DNA from: Methanocrinis alkalitolerans | Lineage (GTDB): Archaea; Halobacteriota; Methanosarcinia; Methanotrichales; Methanotrichaceae | Assembly (NCBI RefSeq): GCF_029167205.1 | Contig: NZ_JARFPL010000005.1 | Location: 16,984-80,983, forward strand | Length of the DNA: 64,000 nt | Reading direction: 5' to 3' | In this document: positions 8,825-16,936 of the stretch, in pieces | Layout of the letters: each line of letters starts with the position of its first letter | Numbering within the stretch: the stretch's first letter is position 1 | Program-made: the position numbers and the translations under genes | Notes under the pieces: generated by a model | The model's database searches: none | What the model saw: the letters and a program-made list of their open reading frames with translations, nothing else | Told to the model about the DNA's origin: nothing

Positions 8825-9214
8825 TTAAAGCTTCTCCAGCCCGTCTCTGACCATCGATGCGTGGTCGAAGGCGAGAGGAGGCAGGACCTCGGGGCCGAAG
8901 ACCTCCGCGGCAGAGGCGTCCGACCCCGCCGAGATCTCCCCCCACCCCCAGGCGAGATAGCATACCGAGACTACATGCCCCCGGGGGTCTCGATCCGGCT
9001 TCGAGTAGACCCCCACCAGCTTCAGGAGGGTGATATCCAGCCCCGTCTCCTCCTTCGCCTCCCGCCGGACCGCTTCCTCGACGGTCTCCCCCACCTCCAC
9101 GAACCCTCCGGGGAGGGCGTAACTTCCCCGGTAGGGCGGGTTCTCCCTTCTTATCAGAACGATCCCCTCGCCGAAGAGGATCAGGGCGTCAGCTGCCAGC
9201 GACGGCGTCTTCAT
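8825..9214 (-). CDS. Nudix hydrolase (ADP-ribose pyrophosphatase-like)
   Basis: A 129-residue protein with a complete Nudix box, GGFVEVGETVEEAVRREAKE then ETGLD (about residues 37-61), matching Gx5Ex7REUxEExGU. It hydrolyses a nucleoside diphosphate linked to X; ADP-ribose is the usual guess for this subgroup. On the minus strand a TATA-like TCTATATAAAT lies about 20-25 bases before the ATG, so the message may be nearly leaderless. It is followed by gltX on the same strand, 29 bases away. Confidence 0.9.
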   Translation of the reverse strand: MKTPSLAADALILFGEGIVLIRRENPPYRGSYALPGGFVEVGETVEEAVRREAKEETGLDITLLKLVGVYSKPDRDPRGHVVSVCYLAWGWGEISAGSDASAAEVFGPEVLPPLAFDHASMVRDGLEKL

Positions 9215-9295
9215 GGGAGGCAGAAGATTTATATAGACTTAAAGGCAGTGGCCCACCGAAAGGTTTATATTCGACAAATGACGTAGGTCAGATTG

Positions 9296-9353
9296 GCAAA
9301 AGTCGATGGACTTAGTCTCCCTCCTTTACCCTACATCCAATATCGGCTTTTGC
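9296..9353 (+). promoter_or_regulatory. Inverted repeat in the presumed mfnE leader
   Basis: GCAAAAGTCGAT (9296-9307) pairs with ATCGGCTTTTGC (9342-9353), 11 of 12 positions, around a loop of 34 bases. A TATA-like GTTTATATTC at about 9262 would start RNA just before this stem, giving a structured leader of about 165 bases before mfnE. A second TATA-like element (AGATATACC near 9431) could bypass it. Whether it acts as a control element is inference. Confidence 0.4.
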
Positions 9354-9459
9354 GCTCTTTTCTCTTCAAAACCATATGTTTGATCCTCCTTCTGAATCGG
9401 TCCTCCTTCGCAACGTTCGTTCCGCATTTCAGATATACCTTGTAAGCCCTGGAGTCGGC

Positions 9460-10143
9460 ATGACCCTCTGCGTGATCAAGATCGGGGGAAGTCTGATCGA
9501 CGTCTCCAGGGATATCGTGAGGGGGCTCGTCTCTCTCTCGGAGGAAGGGATCTGCTTCCTCATGGTTCCCGGCGGCGGTCCCATGGCGGACCTGGTGAGA
9601 TCTTTATACGACCGATACGATCTATCCGAGGAGACTGCTCACTGGATGGCGATATTGTCGATGGAAGTCTACGCCCACTTTCTGGCGGACGGGACGGGGG
9701 CTGCCCTCACCGAAGATATAAAACCTCCCTTTTCAGGGGTCCGAATCCTCCTCCCGCGCCGTCTCCTGATGGAAGACGACCGGGAGCTTGAGCATAGCTG
9801 GGAGTACACCTCCGACTCCGTAGCCGCCCTCGTCGCCTCGAGGCTCTCCGTCGATCTGGTCAAGGCGACGGACGTCGAAGGCGTCATCCTCGACGGCGGG
9901 GTCGCGGTGGAGGTCTCAGCAGAGGAGCTCTTGGGGATTGAGAGCTGCATCGACCAGGGCGCTCTTCGGATTTTGAGGAGATCGGGGAGTAGCTGCCTGG
10001 TCCTCGACGGGAGGGACCCCGGCCGGTTCGTCGCGAACCTGAAGACCGGTGGGGGCGGAACCCTTATAAGAGGGAGGGGTGTTGGTCGGTCCGGTCCTGA
10101 CGTAAGGGAAAGTTTATACCCTGGGATCGATCAAGGCAGATAG
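9460..10143 (+). CDS. mfnE: [5-(aminomethyl)furan-3-yl]methyl phosphate kinase (MfnE), amino-acid kinase family
   Basis: A protein of about 227 residues with the amino-acid-kinase N-terminal motif VIKIGGSLID, the PGGGPMADLVR loop, LEHSWEYTSDSVAA in the middle and VKATDVEGVILDGG later. The EHSW plus TSDS signature matches MJ0458/MfnE, which phosphorylates the aminomethylfuran precursor in methanofuran synthesis. ATG 9460 is chosen over an upstream ATG at 9376 because kinase homology starts there and GGAG lies just upstream. The C-terminal 25 residues run past the usual end and look non-conserved. It is followed after 10 bases by a zinc-finger gene and EF-1beta. Confidence 0.8.
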   Translation: MTLCVIKIGGSLIDVSRDIVRGLVSLSEEGICFLMVPGGGPMADLVRSLYDRYDLSEETAHWMAILSMEVYAHFLADGTGAALTEDIKPPFSGVRILLPRRLLMEDDRELEHSWEYTSDSVAALVASRLSVDLVKATDVEGVILDGGVAVEVSAEELLGIESCIDQGALRILRRSGSSCLVLDGRDPGRFVANLKTGGGGTLIRGRGVGRSGPDVRESLYPGIDQGR

Positions 10144-10153
10144 AGAGAGTAAC

Positions 10154-10321
10154 ATGACGGAAAAATCAGAGAGATGCATGTCATGCGGAGTGACGATGAT
10201 CGGGCCGGACGGCGCCAGGTTCCCTTGCCCCAACTGCGGGGATATAATTATGAGGTGCAACAAATGCAGAAAGCAGAGCAACCCCTATACGTGTCCCAAC
10301 TGCGGGTTTTTGGGCCCCTGA
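10154..10321 (+). CDS. Small zinc-finger protein, HVO_2753-like, 55 aa
   Basis: The 55-residue product starts MTEKSERCMSCG and has four paired-cysteine knuckles (CMSCG, CPNCG, CNKCR, CPNCG), enough for two zinc ions. This is the small archaeal zinc-finger family typified by HVO_2753 and typically lies next to EF-1beta, as here with 9 bases between. Its function is not settled; the family is linked to growth and biofilm traits in haloarchaea. Start at ATG 10154 follows GAGAGTAAC. Confidence 0.88.
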   Translation: MTEKSERCMSCGVTMIGPDGARFPCPNCGDIIMRCNKCRKQSNPYTCPNCGFLGP

Positions 10322-10330
10322 GGTGATGAG

Positions 10331-10597
10331 ATGGGGGAAGTTGCTGCCAAGCTGAAGGTTATGCCCGAGTCCGCCGAGGTCGACTTGGAGAAGCTGAAGG
10401 ATGCCGTAGTGGCGGTCCTTCCGGAGGGGGCGAGGCTTCATGGTTTCGCCGAAGTGCCCATAGCCTTCGGCCTGAAGGCGCTGATGTTGGCGGTGATCCT
10501 GGCGGAGGGGGTTACCGGGACTGAGGGGCTGGAGGCCGCCGTCGCCGGGGTGGAGGGCGTCCAGTCGGTAGAGGTGGAAGAGGTAGGACTTCTCTGA
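10331..10597 (+). CDS. ef1b: Translation elongation factor 1-beta
   Basis: An 88-residue protein matching archaeal EF-1beta in length and pattern: GEVAAKLKVMPESAEVDLEK at the start and VEEVGLL at the end. It is the nucleotide-exchange factor for EF-1alpha. SD GGTGATGAG overlaps the start region. The tRNA-Ala gene follows 25 bases downstream. Confidence 0.93.
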   Translation: MGEVAAKLKVMPESAEVDLEKLKDAVVAVLPEGARLHGFAEVPIAFGLKALMLAVILAEGVTGTEGLEAAVAGVEGVQSVEVEEVGLL

Positions 10598-10622
10598 ACC
10601 TCTCCTTTGCCGTTTTAATCGA

Positions 10623-10694
10623 GGGCTCGTAGATCAGGGGTAGATCGCTACCTTCGCAAGGTAGAGGCCGCGGGTTCGAATCCCGCCGAGTCCA
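10623..10694 (+). tRNA. tRNA-Ala (CGC)
   Basis: A 72-base cloverleaf without encoded CCA. The acceptor stem GGGCTCG/CGAGTCC contains a G3-U70 pair, the alanine identity element. The anticodon stem CTACC/GGTAG closes loop TTCGCAA, giving anticodon CGC. The T arm CGCGGGTTCGAATCCCGCC is canonical. Discriminator base A. No intron is seen. Confidence 0.95.
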
Positions 10695-10753
10695 TCCGAC
10701 TCCTTCGGAAAAATTTTAGCTCATTGCGGGTCAGCTCTACAAAGGCCAGCCCA

Positions 10754-11227
10754 TCACCCTCTCCATCGGCATCTTCTCCTTTTTTTGGCCATCTCCTCTG
10801 CCGTCACCGCTCTGCAGTAGCGGGGATATCCGTCCTTGGGGCTTGTGGCGATGGCCCGCTCGAAGCTGGCGAGGGCCTCTGGCCACATCTCCAGCCGCCA
10901 GAAGACGAAGCCCCGGCCCATCCAGGCCGTCGTATCGGTGGGGTCGATCGCCACCGCTCGATCTAGGGAGGCGATCGCCTCCATGTACCTTCCCATCATC
11001 TCGTAGATCATCGCCGCCCTCTTCTCCGCCGGACCGCCGCCGCCCGTCCCGGCTGCCCTCTGGTAGGACCGGAGGGCGAGGTCTAGCATCCCCTCTTTCA
11101 GGTGGCCGTCTCCATCGCGGAGGAGATCTCGATCATCTTTCGATGATGATGGAGGTTTCCGTTCTGATGATGAGGGGGGCTGAAAGGAAGAAAAGAGCCG
11201 CCTGATTCCTACACCTGATCTGATCAT
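10754..11227 (-). CDS. TPR-repeat protein, 157 aa
   Basis: A Ser/Pro-rich N-terminal stretch of about 40 residues is followed by about three TPR units (DLALRSYQRAA, EAIASLDRAVAIDPTD, EALASFERAIATSPKD), each with the typical small-residue/Ala-Pro spacing. It is probably a cytoplasmic protein-interaction scaffold. The C-terminus is Arg/Lys-rich. It lies 25 bases after endA on the same strand and may be last in that operon. Confidence 0.8.
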   Translation of the reverse strand: MIRSGVGIRRLFSSFQPPSSSERKPPSSSKDDRDLLRDGDGHLKEGMLDLALRSYQRAAGTGGGGPAEKRAAMIYEMMGRYMEAIASLDRAVAIDPTDTTAWMGRGFVFWRLEMWPEALASFERAIATSPKDGYPRYCRAVTAEEMAKKRRRCRWRG

Positions 11228-11251
11228 AAGATCGATGGGTCTTCTCGGCCT

Positions 11252-12325
11252 TCAGGGCTTGAGCCTGCTTATCTCCAGATACCTCACTTCGCCCTCTTCC
11301 TGCCGGGCGAAGATCATCACCTTTCTCACGCTATGGGCGAGCCTCACGGCCCTGGAGACGACGGGGAGGTGGAATACGTGGTCGTCGGGGACGGCGTGGA
11401 CGAGGTACTCTGAATGGGGGACTTTCTTTGAACCTTCCACCCTTTTGTAGACCCGGAAGTGGCTTCCGAACTTGAACCCGGTCTTGACCACCAGGTTTCG
11501 GTCCCGGAGATCCCGGTATACCTGCCGCTTCATCTCGAAGTCTTCCTCGATCTCCTTCGCCCTCCTTGCGAACTCCTCTGGTGAGAGGTGGGCGCCAGAG
11601 CGGTCGACGATATCGAGGACCTGCCTCTCCAGGAGGTACGCTGACTCCACCAGGGAGAGCTGGAGCCTTCCGCCACCGGGCTTTCCGTAGAACCCCCCCT
11701 CATGGAGGTCTTCGGAGGCCTCCGGGTCCCAGAGCATCACCCTATCCTCCAGGAGGGTGGCGGTCCCTCCCCGGGCCTCCACTTTCATATCCCCTCGAAG
11801 CTCCCTCTCCCTCGCCTCGTAGAAGGTTATGTCGCTCTCCTCATCGACGACCGCCAGCATCAGCCTCTTTCTCATCTGTCTTGAGACCTTCATCGGCTCC
11901 ACCAGCTCTTTTAGGGATACCGGATGCCTCTCAGAGATCACCTGGACGTAGAACTCGGCGGGGGTCTTCCCAGGCCTTCCGCCCCGGGGATAGACCCGAA
12001 AGTCGGTGACCCCAGGCTGGACGTAGTATCCCCTCTCCCGGAGGTCCTTGTAGACGACGTACCGAAACTCAAACCCCGTCTCGATGGACGTCGCCGCCTC
12101 GAAGAAGGATCGGAAGTCGAGGTCGGCCCCGTCGAGGCTGACTTTTATCCTCCCCCGGTCCAGGAGGTAGGCAGCCTCCACCAGGGAGAGCTCTAGGCCC
12201 CCCTCCACGGGCCTCCCGAAGGACCCCTGGTGGTAGAGCTCCTCCGTCGCCTCTCCTCCCAGGATGACCTTCTTTCCGGAGAGGTCGCCTTCGATCACGC
12301 CGTTGGACATAAAAAATGGGACCAT
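11252..12325 (-). CDS. endA: tRNA-splicing endonuclease, two-unit archaeal form (EndA)
   Basis: About 357 residues, twice the length of the homotetrameric enzyme. The N-terminal half is a degenerate structural copy. The C-terminal half carries the catalytic triad: Tyr in SHFRVYKRV, His in PHSEYLVHA, and Lys in HSVRKVMIF. It cuts bulge-helix-bulge introns in tRNA and rRNA precursors as a homodimer. The ATG at 12325 overlaps the stop of the upstream gene (TGATG); ATG 12310 is an alternative. The duplicated form is typical of Methanosarcinales and haloarchaea. Confidence 0.92.
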   Translation of the reverse strand: MVPFFMSNGVIEGDLSGKKVILGGEATEELYHQGSFGRPVEGGLELSLVEAAYLLDRGRIKVSLDGADLDFRSFFEAATSIETGFEFRYVVYKDLRERGYYVQPGVTDFRVYPRGGRPGKTPAEFYVQVISERHPVSLKELVEPMKVSRQMRKRLMLAVVDEESDITFYEARERELRGDMKVEARGGTATLLEDRVMLWDPEASEDLHEGGFYGKPGGGRLQLSLVESAYLLERQVLDIVDRSGAHLSPEEFARRAKEIEEDFEMKRQVYRDLRDRNLVVKTGFKFGSHFRVYKRVEGSKKVPHSEYLVHAVPDDHVFHLPVVSRAVRLAHSVRKVMIFARQEEGEVRYLEISRLKP

Positions 12326-13479
12326 CAAGTGGAGAGGCTGTCGGGCCAGACGCCGTGGACGCAAGAGAGGGCCTCGTCGACGGTGCTGTGAACCTTCTCA
12401 GCCGAGTAGCCACCGCTCAGGAGGTAAGACTCGACGTGGTTTGGGACTGCGATGGACATCTGCTCGACCATCAAGACCGTCTGGAGGATGGTGTAGTCCC
12501 CGAGCTTGACGGGGATTATGGCGTCTGATACGAGGAGCTCGAAGATCTCGGGGGAGATGGGCCGCTCAAACCCTGAGAGGAACGCCTCCATGATCTCGCT
12601 CGTCCACTCGTGCTTCTTTCCGCCCTCGTCATCGTAGGGGATGACCACTACTTCTCTAGTCGCCGCGAGGCTCTCCACCAGCTCCTCAGGCGCCACGTCC
12701 CCCTCGAAGACGAACTCCAGGAAGCTGGTATGGGGCATCGTCGTAGGGATCTTCGACGCCCTGATGCTGTAGGAGACCTCTTCGAAGACGGTTCCCGCAT
12801 CGGTTCCCTGGTGGCCGACGCCCTTGCCGATGGAGACGGCGGATGGAGAGGCTCTGACGACGGTGTGGGGGTCGCCGTGTCTTCGATCGATGTTTCCGAA
12901 GACCATCTTCAGCCCCAGGGGCCGGGCGGCGAGAGATGCCCTGCAGATCCCGGTGGTGTTGCAGCTGGTGCACTGGATCACCTTCGGCTTCTCCTTGAGA
13001 AATCGCTCGTAGTTCTCGAGGCCGAAGAAGAACTCCCGCTCGAAGTCTGCCCGGAGGTCGTCTGTGATCTCGACCCCCTTATCCACCAGGGCTTTTTGGA
13101 TCTTGTTTCTGTGGGCTCCTCCCATCAGGGAGACGGTACAGCCGTGGGCCAGCCCCGCCTCTACGTAGGGCGTCTCCTGGTCTCCCGGGGTCCCGACCAT
13201 GATGAAGTCGGAGTCCTCGAAGAACTCTTCATAACCCCCCTGGATCGTGAAGCCCGCACCCTCCCACCTGCCCTTATCGGCGTCGTCCGAGACGTAGGCC
13301 TTGGCGTCGCAGAGCCTGACCATCTTGGATAGGATGCTCTTAGCCCTGCCGTGGGGCTGGCGCAAGAGGAGGTTTATATCTCCCTCGATGCCTCCGGCCT
13401 TCTTCACAGCGTCGATGGCCAGAATGGTTCTCTTGTTCTCCGTGCCGTCAAATCCAACGAAGCCGGCGTCTAATTTCAA
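12325..13479 (-). CDS. Divergent type II glyceraldehyde-3-phosphate dehydrogenase-family protein
   Basis: The 384-residue product contains the catalytic block QCTSCNTTGICRASLAARP near residue 169 and downstream segments that line up with archaeal GAPDH (RRHGDPHTVVRASPSAV; SKIPTTMPHTSF). The N-terminal nucleotide-binding part is atypical: GFVGFDGTENKRT replaces the G-x-G-T-I-G-K-R pattern. It is longer than the usual ~340. It may be a GAPDH or a related phosphate-aldehyde dehydrogenase. Start TTG at 13479 has a strong SD, GGAGGAA, five to six bases upstream. It forms an operon with endA. Confidence 0.75.
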   Translation of the reverse strand: MKLDAGFVGFDGTENKRTILAIDAVKKAGGIEGDINLLLRQPHGRAKSILSKMVRLCDAKAYVSDDADKGRWEGAGFTIQGGYEEFFEDSDFIMVGTPGDQETPYVEAGLAHGCTVSLMGGAHRNKIQKALVDKGVEITDDLRADFEREFFFGLENYERFLKEKPKVIQCTSCNTTGICRASLAARPLGLKMVFGNIDRRHGDPHTVVRASPSAVSIGKGVGHQGTDAGTVFEEVSYSIRASKIPTTMPHTSFLEFVFEGDVAPEELVESLAATREVVVIPYDDEGGKKHEWTSEIMEAFLSGFERPISPEIFELLVSDAIIPVKLGDYTILQTVLMVEQMSIAVPNHVESYLLSGGYSAEKVHSTVDEALSCVHGVWPDSLST

Positions 13480-13544
13480 TCAGATTCCTCCTTGTGAGGT
13501 TAAAGAAGTGTGCTGATATTAACCTTTCCTGCAAAATTCTGGAT

Positions 13545-14087
13545 CTAAGACACGCCGAAGGCGTCGAGGATCCAGGCGGCCACAGCTTCGGCGTTCTGGT
13601 CGGGACCGAACCTTTCGGCGTCCACCACCACCCCGGGGTCGACGGGCTCCTCGTAGGCGACGTCTACCCCCGGAACCGTCGCACCCCTCTCCCCCGCCCT
13701 GGCGTATATCCCCTTGGGGGAGTAGGCTGCCTTCCGCCCCCGCTCCCGCTCGATGCAGGCTTCCAGGGACGCCTTGACGTAAACCTCGGCGAAGTTGGGG
13801 ATGAGCCTCCTAGCAAGGTCCCGATATCTTCGTTTGTTGGCTGTAGCGTCGACGATGACGTTCGTCCCCGCCTCCGAGAGGAGCATCGCCATGTAGGCGA
13901 GGCTGGCGTATACCACCTCCCTCTCCTGGTCGGTATAGGTGGGCTCTGGGGTTATGACCCGGCGGATCTCGTCGAGCTCCAGGACCTTCACGTCGACGCC
14001 CTCCTCTTCTAGCCTCGCCTTCACCCTCTGGGCAATGGTGGTCTTTCCGCAACCTGGAAGGCCTGTGAACCAGACAACCCAAGACAT
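13545..14087 (-). CDS. Adenylylsulfate kinase-like P-loop kinase (CysC family)
   Basis: A 180-residue kinase with P-loop GLPGCGKTTIAQRV at residues 9-22 and the family motifs LELDEIRRVI and VIVDATANKRRYRD. It matches APS kinase in size. APS kinase makes PAPS from APS, but methanogens often lack the rest of the pathway, so the substrate is uncertain. The frame is open 400 bases upstream, but that part overlaps MC1 on the other strand; homology begins at ATG 14087. No strong SD is seen. Confidence 0.82.
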   Translation of the reverse strand: MSWVVWFTGLPGCGKTTIAQRVKARLEEEGVDVKVLELDEIRRVITPEPTYTDQEREVVYASLAYMAMLLSEAGTNVIVDATANKRRYRDLARRLIPNFAEVYVKASLEACIERERGRKAAYSPKGIYARAGERGATVPGVDVAYEEPVDPGVVVDAERFGPDQNAEAVAAWILDAFGVS

Positions 14088-14345
14088 TGAGGAAGATAGC
14101 CGTTCCGGCGGATAAATATCATTCCCCCGGATGGCGACGATTCGCAGGGCTCGACGACTTCGCCTGAAGGGGTGGGCTTCGAGGTGTATATGGGCGGCAT
14201 GGGCCCGGCTATCCGGGATATTCCGCACCGGGTACTTCAAAGAAAATATTCGATCAGACAAAAGATTAATATAAGTGTTCTTGATATATAGAGATGCAAC
14301 GGGACATATCCTTCTCTGCATAGGGATAATGAGAGGTATAAAAAT

Positions 14346-14618
14346 ATGACCAATAAAAGAAACTTCGCGTTGAGAGACAAAGACGGCAACGAGATCGGCG
14401 TTTTTACGGGAAAACAGCCCAGGCAGGCGGCTTTGAAGGCTGCAAACCGGGGATACACCGACATCAGGCTGAGGGAGAGGGGAACGAAGAAGGTTCACAT
14501 CTTCGAAGGCGAGAGGAAGCTGGTGATAAAGCCCTCCAACGCCCCCGACTGGATGCCGAAAGAGATCTGGAAGCCGAACGTAAAGAAGGTGGGCATAGAG
14601 AAGCTGGAGACGATCTGA
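14346..14618 (+). CDS. Chromosomal architectural protein MC1
   Basis: A 90-residue basic protein with the MC1 signatures NFALRDKDGNEIGVFTGKQP, RQAALKAANRGYTDIRLRER and GTKKVHIFEGERK. MC1 bends DNA sharply and is the main nucleoid protein of Methanosarcinales. It is slightly shorter than the Methanosarcina protein in the loop after AANRG. A TATA-like ATTAATATAAG at 14265 lies about 75 bases upstream, and SD GAGGT lies eight bases before the ATG. Gene is monocistronic. Confidence 0.95.
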   Translation: MTNKRNFALRDKDGNEIGVFTGKQPRQAALKAANRGYTDIRLRERGTKKVHIFEGERKLVIKPSNAPDWMPKEIWKPNVKKVGIEKLETI

Positions 14619-14801
14619 AGATCTCGTCCCTGGAACGTTTGCGGGCGGCCATTCGAGGCCTGGGATCTGTGGCGGCCGCTTCGGGCCGGAGGCGGAAGGC
14701 CCGAGGTGGGGAAGAGGCAGGCAGCTGGGCCGTCCGCCATATTATCCTTCCTGTCGCTTCCGTCTTCACCCGTTGATACGCTTTTTTTCTGAGGGGCTTA
14801 T

Positions 14802-15680
14802 TTAAACACCACCCCGATCGACGCTGAGAAGGACCCTGATCTCTCCACCCTGGTAATCAGCCGTCGTCCAGAAGACCTCTCTTGTCTCCCCAAATATTTC
14901 GTAATATCCGGTCCCCGACCTCTCCTTTTGGACCCTCCTCCCCACCGCCAAAAGCTCCTGGAGATCTGCAAATAGGGGGTCATAGAAGGTGTTTTTTCCG
15001 ATCTGGTCGGCGTCGGGATCGTAGATGACCGTACCTTCGGGGGTCATCGCCCAGATCTTGGCGGAGCCGCCGGCCTGATACGGCGCCAGGATCTCGCCGA
15101 AGAGGACCGTCGAATTGACGAGGACGGTAACAGCTCCCGCGAACCTCCCCCCCTCATCGAAGATCGGCGAGGCGAAGTCCATGGCATAAACCCCCTCGAC
15201 GCTCTCGATGTAGGCGAGGCCGACGGGCCGTCTGGTGGTGAGGAGCCGCTCGATATGGGCCTGGTCACTTATGCTGACCCCCCGGACGTGCTGGTACTCC
15301 TCGGGCATCACCTCTGAGATGACGCCGTCTATGTCGACGGTTATAGCATCTATCACAAAGGGACCGAGCTCCGCCAGATCTTGGAGGACTCCCCGCGCCT
15401 CCTCTCCTTCTATCCCCGTCTCGGATAGGGCGAGGCTGGCGCTGCAGAGGGCACCATCGATCTCGGCCAGTTTCGCGTTCACCTCATTGACTGCTACAAC
15501 GAAGCTCCAGAACAGGTCCCCCCGGGCGGAGTCGTCCTCGGGTCCCGCCTCCTGGGCTGATGCGGCAGGGGCGAGGAGGGCGATGGCGGTGAGGGCTGCG
15601 GCCAAAGCAGTCATGACCAATCGTTTTGGCGTCCTTTCAGATATTCTCATATTTTCTGGGGTACTCTTTTGATGGCTCAT
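14802..15680 (-). CDS. Secreted Cache-domain sensor-like protein
   Basis: 292 residues. A signal peptide (LVMTALAAALTAIALLAPAA, then SAQ) is followed by a single extracellular Cache fold with the typical segments SEVMPEEYQHVRGVSISDQ, YAMDFASPIFDEGGRFAGAV and WAMTPEGTVIYDPDADQIGK. No transmembrane helix or signalling domain follows, so it is a stand-alone ligand-binding protein or lipoprotein-like sensor. Start 15680 has GGTG five bases upstream; ATG 15650 is possible. It is transcribed away from the nickel genes. Confidence 0.82.
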   Translation of the reverse strand: MSHQKSTPENMRISERTPKRLVMTALAAALTAIALLAPAASAQEAGPEDDSARGDLFWSFVVAVNEVNAKLAEIDGALCSASLALSETGIEGEEARGVLQDLAELGPFVIDAITVDIDGVISEVMPEEYQHVRGVSISDQAHIERLLTTRRPVGLAYIESVEGVYAMDFASPIFDEGGRFAGAVTVLVNSTVLFGEILAPYQAGGSAKIWAMTPEGTVIYDPDADQIGKNTFYDPLFADLQELLAVGRRVQKERSGTGYYEIFGETREVFWTTADYQGGEIRVLLSVDRGGV

Positions 15681-15735
15681 GGCAACACCAGCATATCTAT
15701 GGTACGGGAAATGCTTTAATGTATCGAGCGCTCCG

Positions 15736-15862
15736 CCGACTCACCTGAGAGGTCGGACCTGGGGAGTTTGATCCGTTTGACCACAATTTCATTGTGGTCT
15801 AGGAGGACCGGTTTTCTAGAATACACTTCCCTATCGCCCCTCTTTCATGGGGCGGCCGGTCC
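15736..15862 (+). promoter_or_regulatory. Cluster of three hairpins between the Cache gene and the nickel island
   Basis: Three inverted repeats follow each other. (1) CCGAC/GTCGG at 15736-15756. (2) A perfect palindrome, GACCACAAT-TTC-ATTGTGGTC, at 15779-15799. (3) A nested stem in which GGACCGG (15805) pairs with CCGGTCC (15862) and encloses CGCCCC/GGGGCG (15835-15854). It lies 70 bases upstream of a TATA-like CATTTATATG (about 15930) that probably drives nikK1. It could be operator DNA, a terminator or a small RNA; nothing in the sequence decides between them. Confidence 0.5.
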
Positions 15863-15959
15863 ATCATGGGCTCGTGCATCGTATTCCAGATTTCATAGCT
15901 TTATTTGTTACAAAGAGAAACATTTATATGAAAAATAATGCTTTATTCCGCGGTGTTAT

Positions 15960-16757
15960 ATGATGAAATGGAATATCGTCATCGCCATGGCTCTCCTGAG
16001 CCTTCTGATGGCCCCCGCCGCTGCCCACAGCCTCTGGGTGGAGGCCGAGGACGCGGTGGAGGTCGGCGCGGTTAAGGATGTCTACTCCTTCTTTGGCCAC
16101 CCCGGAAGTTCGGCGGGGATGTACGTACCCTTGATGGAAGCCTTCTATCTCGTCTCCCCCGCCGGAGAGAGGCTCGACCTCGCGGCGGAGGAGGGCGGCT
16201 GGATTCCAGGCTTCGGAAGGATCGGCTACCTCTCCGGCAAGGCCGCCTTCTACTGGCCCGGAGACTACGTCCTCGCCTCGGTGAGGGCGCCAGGGGTCTA
16301 CGATACGGGATGGCACGGCGGAGAGAGCGATCCGATGCTGGTCATGGATTACGCAAAGGCGATCATCTCTGCCGGGGAAGGGGGCGAGAAGACCTGGGAC
16401 GGAGGCTTCCCTCTGGAGATCGAGTTCGACAGCGCCCCTTACGGTGTCAAGTCGGGGGATAGTTTCAACGCCGTCGCCACCTCCAACGGCGAGTCCGTCG
16501 CCGCCAACTACACCGCCTGGTACTGGACCGTCGACGCCCACACCTCCCCCGATGCCCAGAGGGGGACCGCCGGCGATGGAGGGAGCTTCACCGTCGTCTT
16601 CGACAAGGCGGGCCCCTGGGTGATCGAGGTGGAGACGACGACGGACGAGGCGGGAGAGTGGACCGCCACCTACAGCAACCCCTACTACAAGGAGGGGGAC
16701 CTCGTCTCCTACGAGAAGGTCTGGCACCGGTCCTCCCTCACCCTCTGGGTGAGGTGA
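15960..16757 (+). CDS. Secreted DUF4198 (NikK-like) nickel-uptake accessory protein 1
   Basis: 265 residues: signal peptide (MAAPAAA-type cleavage region near residue 20) and a mature chain starting HSLWVEAEDAVEVG, then beta-rich DUF4198/COG5266 fold with FFGHPGSSAGMYVPLMEAFY and a C-terminal Ig-like part ending SSLTLWVR. DUF4198 proteins are the NikK component of ECF nickel transporters and act outside the membrane. It is the first of three in a row before nikM. The TATA-like CATTTATATG lies 30 bases upstream, and ATG at 15960 or 15963 starts the protein. Confidence 0.82.
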   Translation: MMKWNIVIAMALLSLLMAPAAAHSLWVEAEDAVEVGAVKDVYSFFGHPGSSAGMYVPLMEAFYLVSPAGERLDLAAEEGGWIPGFGRIGYLSGKAAFYWPGDYVLASVRAPGVYDTGWHGGESDPMLVMDYAKAIISAGEGGEKTWDGGFPLEIEFDSAPYGVKSGDSFNAVATSNGESVAANYTAWYWTVDAHTSPDAQRGTAGDGGSFTVVFDKAGPWVIEVETTTDEAGEWTATYSNPYYKEGDLVSYEKVWHRSSLTLWVR

Positions 16758-16936
16758 TCTCCTCCCCCTTTCCACCTTTTTTAATACGATATCTGGATCT
16801 TCTGGGGTTCTGATCTACCTGTGCAGTTTGATTTTATCGCGAGTCGAATAGAGTCTCCCAAAGGAAAATCCGAAATTATTGTTACTAAATGTTATACCAA
16901 AATCTATTTATCATACTAGGGATACTATCAGGTGGG

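Noticed and set aside
14088..14498. N-terminal extension of the CysC-like kinase
   Set aside because: The extension overlaps MC1 and its promoter on the other strand and shows no homology or SD.
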